A stretch of DNA of 64,000 nucleotides from the NCBI GenBank assembly GCA_016765495.1, contig JAESPV010000023.1, positions 34,813-98,812 on the forward strand, in the 5' to 3' direction. The DNA comes from Desulfocapsa sp. Lineage in GTDB: Bacteria; Desulfobacterota; Desulfobulbia; Desulfobulbales; Desulfocapsaceae. Of this stretch, positions 62,551 through 64,000 are shown piece by piece. The notes below the pieces were generated by a model, which saw only the letters and a program-made list of their open reading frames with translations, was not told the DNA's origin and did not search any database. The number at the start of each line of letters is the position of its first letter. Position 1 is the stretch's first letter. Made by a program: the position numbers and the translations under genes.

Positions 62551-62835
62551 TCAGATGATCTTTGGGACGACAAATAACTCACCATTGTCCCTGGGGGCGT
62601 TTAGCAGAGCTTCATCTCTTGGCAAAGATTCCTGCATTTCATCTTCACGAAAGGCGTTATTTATTGAAAAAGCATGGGTGGTGGGTACCACACCTGCGGT
62701 ATCAAGTTCATCAAGTTTTGCAACGTAGGAAAGAATGCTGTCCAAGTGTCCGGTCATCCGGATAAGCTCTTCCTCTGTTAAGTTCAGCTTTGCCAGGTTT
62801 GCAACATGTTCTACTTCTTTACGGGTTATTTTCAT
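62551..62835 (-). CDS. gatC: Asp/Glu-tRNA amidotransferase subunit C
   Basis: 94 residues with the GatC opening ITRKEVEHVANLAKLNLTEE and the later ELDTAGVVPTTHAFSINNAF. It stabilises GatA on GatB. First of the gatC-gatA pair. Confidence 0.95.
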   Translation of the reverse strand: MKITRKEVEHVANLAKLNLTEEELIRMTGHLDSILSYVAKLDELDTAGVVPTTHAFSINNAFREDEMQESLPRDEALLNAPRDNGELFVVPKII

Positions 62836-62908
62836 TAGTATTTAAATGTAACGGGTTTGTAAAAAGCCGGGTTTTCGGATGGAGAATTTATACGACACCA
62901 TCAAAGAC

Positions 62909-64000
62909 TCAACTCAACTTTTTATAATTATCGAGATACTCCCGGAAAAATGCATCACCGGTGGCTGTAAAATCAACAATGGCCTCACTAAAGGCCACAA
63001 CACATTCTTTATCAAATTGGGTTCCTGCACAGTTATTAAGCTCAATGACCGCTTGATTCATATTCATATTTTTTCGATAATTTCGCTTGGAAGTCATGGC
63101 ATCATAACTATCCACCACCATCAAAATCCTGGTTAATTGATCAAGTTTATCCCCTGTCAAGCCATCAGGATAACCCTTTCCATCCATCCGTTCATGATGA
63201 TGACGAATAATAAACTGTTCTTTTTCCATAAAGCCCAAGGGCTTTATAATATTTGCCCCGATAACGGGATGTTTTCGTATAAGAACCCACTCCTCATCTG
63301 TAAGTTTCCCGGGTTTCTGAATACAGGAGAGATCTATAACCAGTTTTCCAATGTCATGAAACTGAGCAGCACGACGCAAAATAACCATATCCTGTTCCGA
63401 AATATTCATGGCAATCCCGAGAAGCACTGCATACTCCGTTACCCGCATGGTATGTCCAGCTGTATAAAAGTCTTTCTCCTCCATGGCATTCTGGAGACTG
63501 GACATTAACTGAACTGTTGCATTTTCCAGGCTATGACTATAGGTGAGCAAAAGCTTGTTGGTTTCTTCCAGCTCCGCAGCTTTAGCCCGAACATCGTCCT
63601 CAAGTTCTCGCTTATAGTGATACTCCCGACGAATAAATATCCGCTTTTCAATGGCACGGCGAATTTTTACGTTGAAGATATCAAGGTCTTCAATGGGTTT
63701 TGTTAAAAAATCGTAGGCACCAAGATTGATGGCTTTTACTGCATAATCCATGGAACCGGCACCGGTCAGAAAAATAACCGGGATATCGTGCTCACACCCA
63801 TTTAGAGCAGCGATGGTTTCAAAGCCGTCCATACCGGGCATATCAATATCAAGGAGAATCACATCGAACGAATCGTCTATGATATCAGCAACATACTTCC
63901 CGTCACTCACTGTTGTTACTTCATAACCGAACATTTCGAGAATTTTCGATATAGTGGTTCGCACCATGTTATCGTCATCTGCAACAAGAATTTTTGCCTG
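62909..64000 (-). CDS. Response regulator with HD-GYP domain (partial, 5' end outside window)
   Basis: The frame is open through the window end, reading QAKILVADDDNMVRTTISKI, so the true start is upstream of 64000 on the minus strand. The receiver domain has Asp in FDVILLDIDMPGMDG and Lys in FLTKPIEDLDI. The HD-GYP domain has AAQFHDIGKLVID and HHHERMDGKGYPDGL, so it should hydrolyse c-di-GMP. An ATG at 63967 would cut off the acidic pocket of the receiver domain. It is a second c-di-GMP gene in this window. Confidence 0.92.
   Translation of the reverse strand, partial: QAKILVADDDNMVRTTISKILEMFGYEVTTVSDGKYVADIIDDSFDVILLDIDMPGMDGFETIAALNGCEHDIPVIFLTGAGSMDYAVKAINLGAYDFLTKPIEDLDIFNVKIRRAIEKRIFIRREYHYKRELEDDVRAKAAELEETNKLLLTYSHSLENATVQLMSSLQNAMEEKDFYTAGHTMRVTEYAVLLGIAMNISEQDMVILRRAAQFHDIGKLVIDLSCIQKPGKLTDEEWVLIRKHPVIGANIIKPLGFMEKEQFIIRHHHERMDGKGYPDGLTGDKLDQLTRILMVVDSYDAMTSKRNYRKNMNMNQAVIELNNCAGTQFDKECVVAFSEAIVDFTATGDAFFREYLDNYKKLS

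Overview
The window is a bacterial chromosome segment of about 45% GC, densely coded, with no rRNA, tRNA or CRISPR array that I could see. The gene content suggests an anaerobic Gram-negative of the Desulfobacterota, probably a Desulfobulbales-like sulfate reducer or sulfur disproportionator. The pointers are a DUF3373-type porin, a desulfovibrio-type flavodoxin, a ChuW/HutW-type radical SAM heme enzyme, FeoAB with DUF4198 accessory proteins, a SbtM-like peptide maturase, and RND/TolC/Pal outer-membrane genes. The taxonomic call is inference.

Layout. 1-3.5 kb: heterodimeric ABC exporter (first subunit cut by the window edge) and a CbiK-type cobaltochelatase. 3.5-6 kb: a decayed stretch with a toxin-antitoxin pair whose toxin is frameshifted, remains of an RTX-like protein, and short repeats. 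6.1-16 kb: a minus-strand iron/heme island with DUF2325 coiled-coil protein, Cys-tailed protein, HugZ-like protein, HutW-like radical SAM enzyme, flavodoxin-like protein, ECF S component, a fused/truncated ecfT-ecfA, DUF4198 protein, PepSY membrane protein and flavodoxin. 16.3-17 kb: divergent PadR regulator. 17.1-20.3 kb: MoxR-type ATPase with a chimeric peptidase/DUF4198 partner, then a cobalamin riboswitch with its terminator and cbiL. 20.4-23.3 kb: a GGDEF-PAS-GGDEF-EAL protein. 23.4-36 kb: iron uptake block (FbpABC-like ferric ABC transporter, FeSiderophore/B12-type binding protein, ABC-2-like exporter with a DUF4857-like protein, a 54-codon FeoB-associated Cys-rich protein, DUF4198 and NikL-like exported proteins, feoA, feoB). 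36-46.9 kb: hemC, a nuclease/phosphatase-family protein, two-component system, pgeF, DUF3373 porin, GNAT, DUF1566 lipoprotein, an arsenic cluster (arsC, ArsP-like permease, arsR) and a SrkA-like kinase. 47.1-48.6 kb: SbtM-like radical SAM/SPASM maturase. 48.6-54.4 kb: RND-MFP-TolC efflux operon. 54.6-58.1 kb: polar amino-acid ABC transporter. 58.4-64 kb: pal, cmk, hisC, gatA, gatC and an HD-GYP response regulator cut by the window end.

The most striking non-coding signal is a recurring promoter/operator. A TTGACA -35 box, a 17-bp spacer and a TAA-type -10 overlap an element with core TTAGG-N4-GC(T/A)AA. It lies in front of the flavodoxin gene, the heme/ECF operon, the MoxR operon, the fbpA-like gene and (degenerate) the NikL-like gene; related boxes lie before feoA and the BtuF/FepB-like gene. 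I infer one metal-responsive (DtxR/IdeR-like) regulon spanning about 27 kb. It would join ferrous uptake, ferric uptake, heme breakdown and flavodoxin substitution.

Two genes (ecfT/ecfA near 10.4 kb, and the peptidase-like/DUF4198 gene near 17.4 kb) look like products of internal deletions that joined halves of different genes. Together with the frameshifted toxin, this means either real genome decay or assembly error, and should be kept in mind when reading the annotation.
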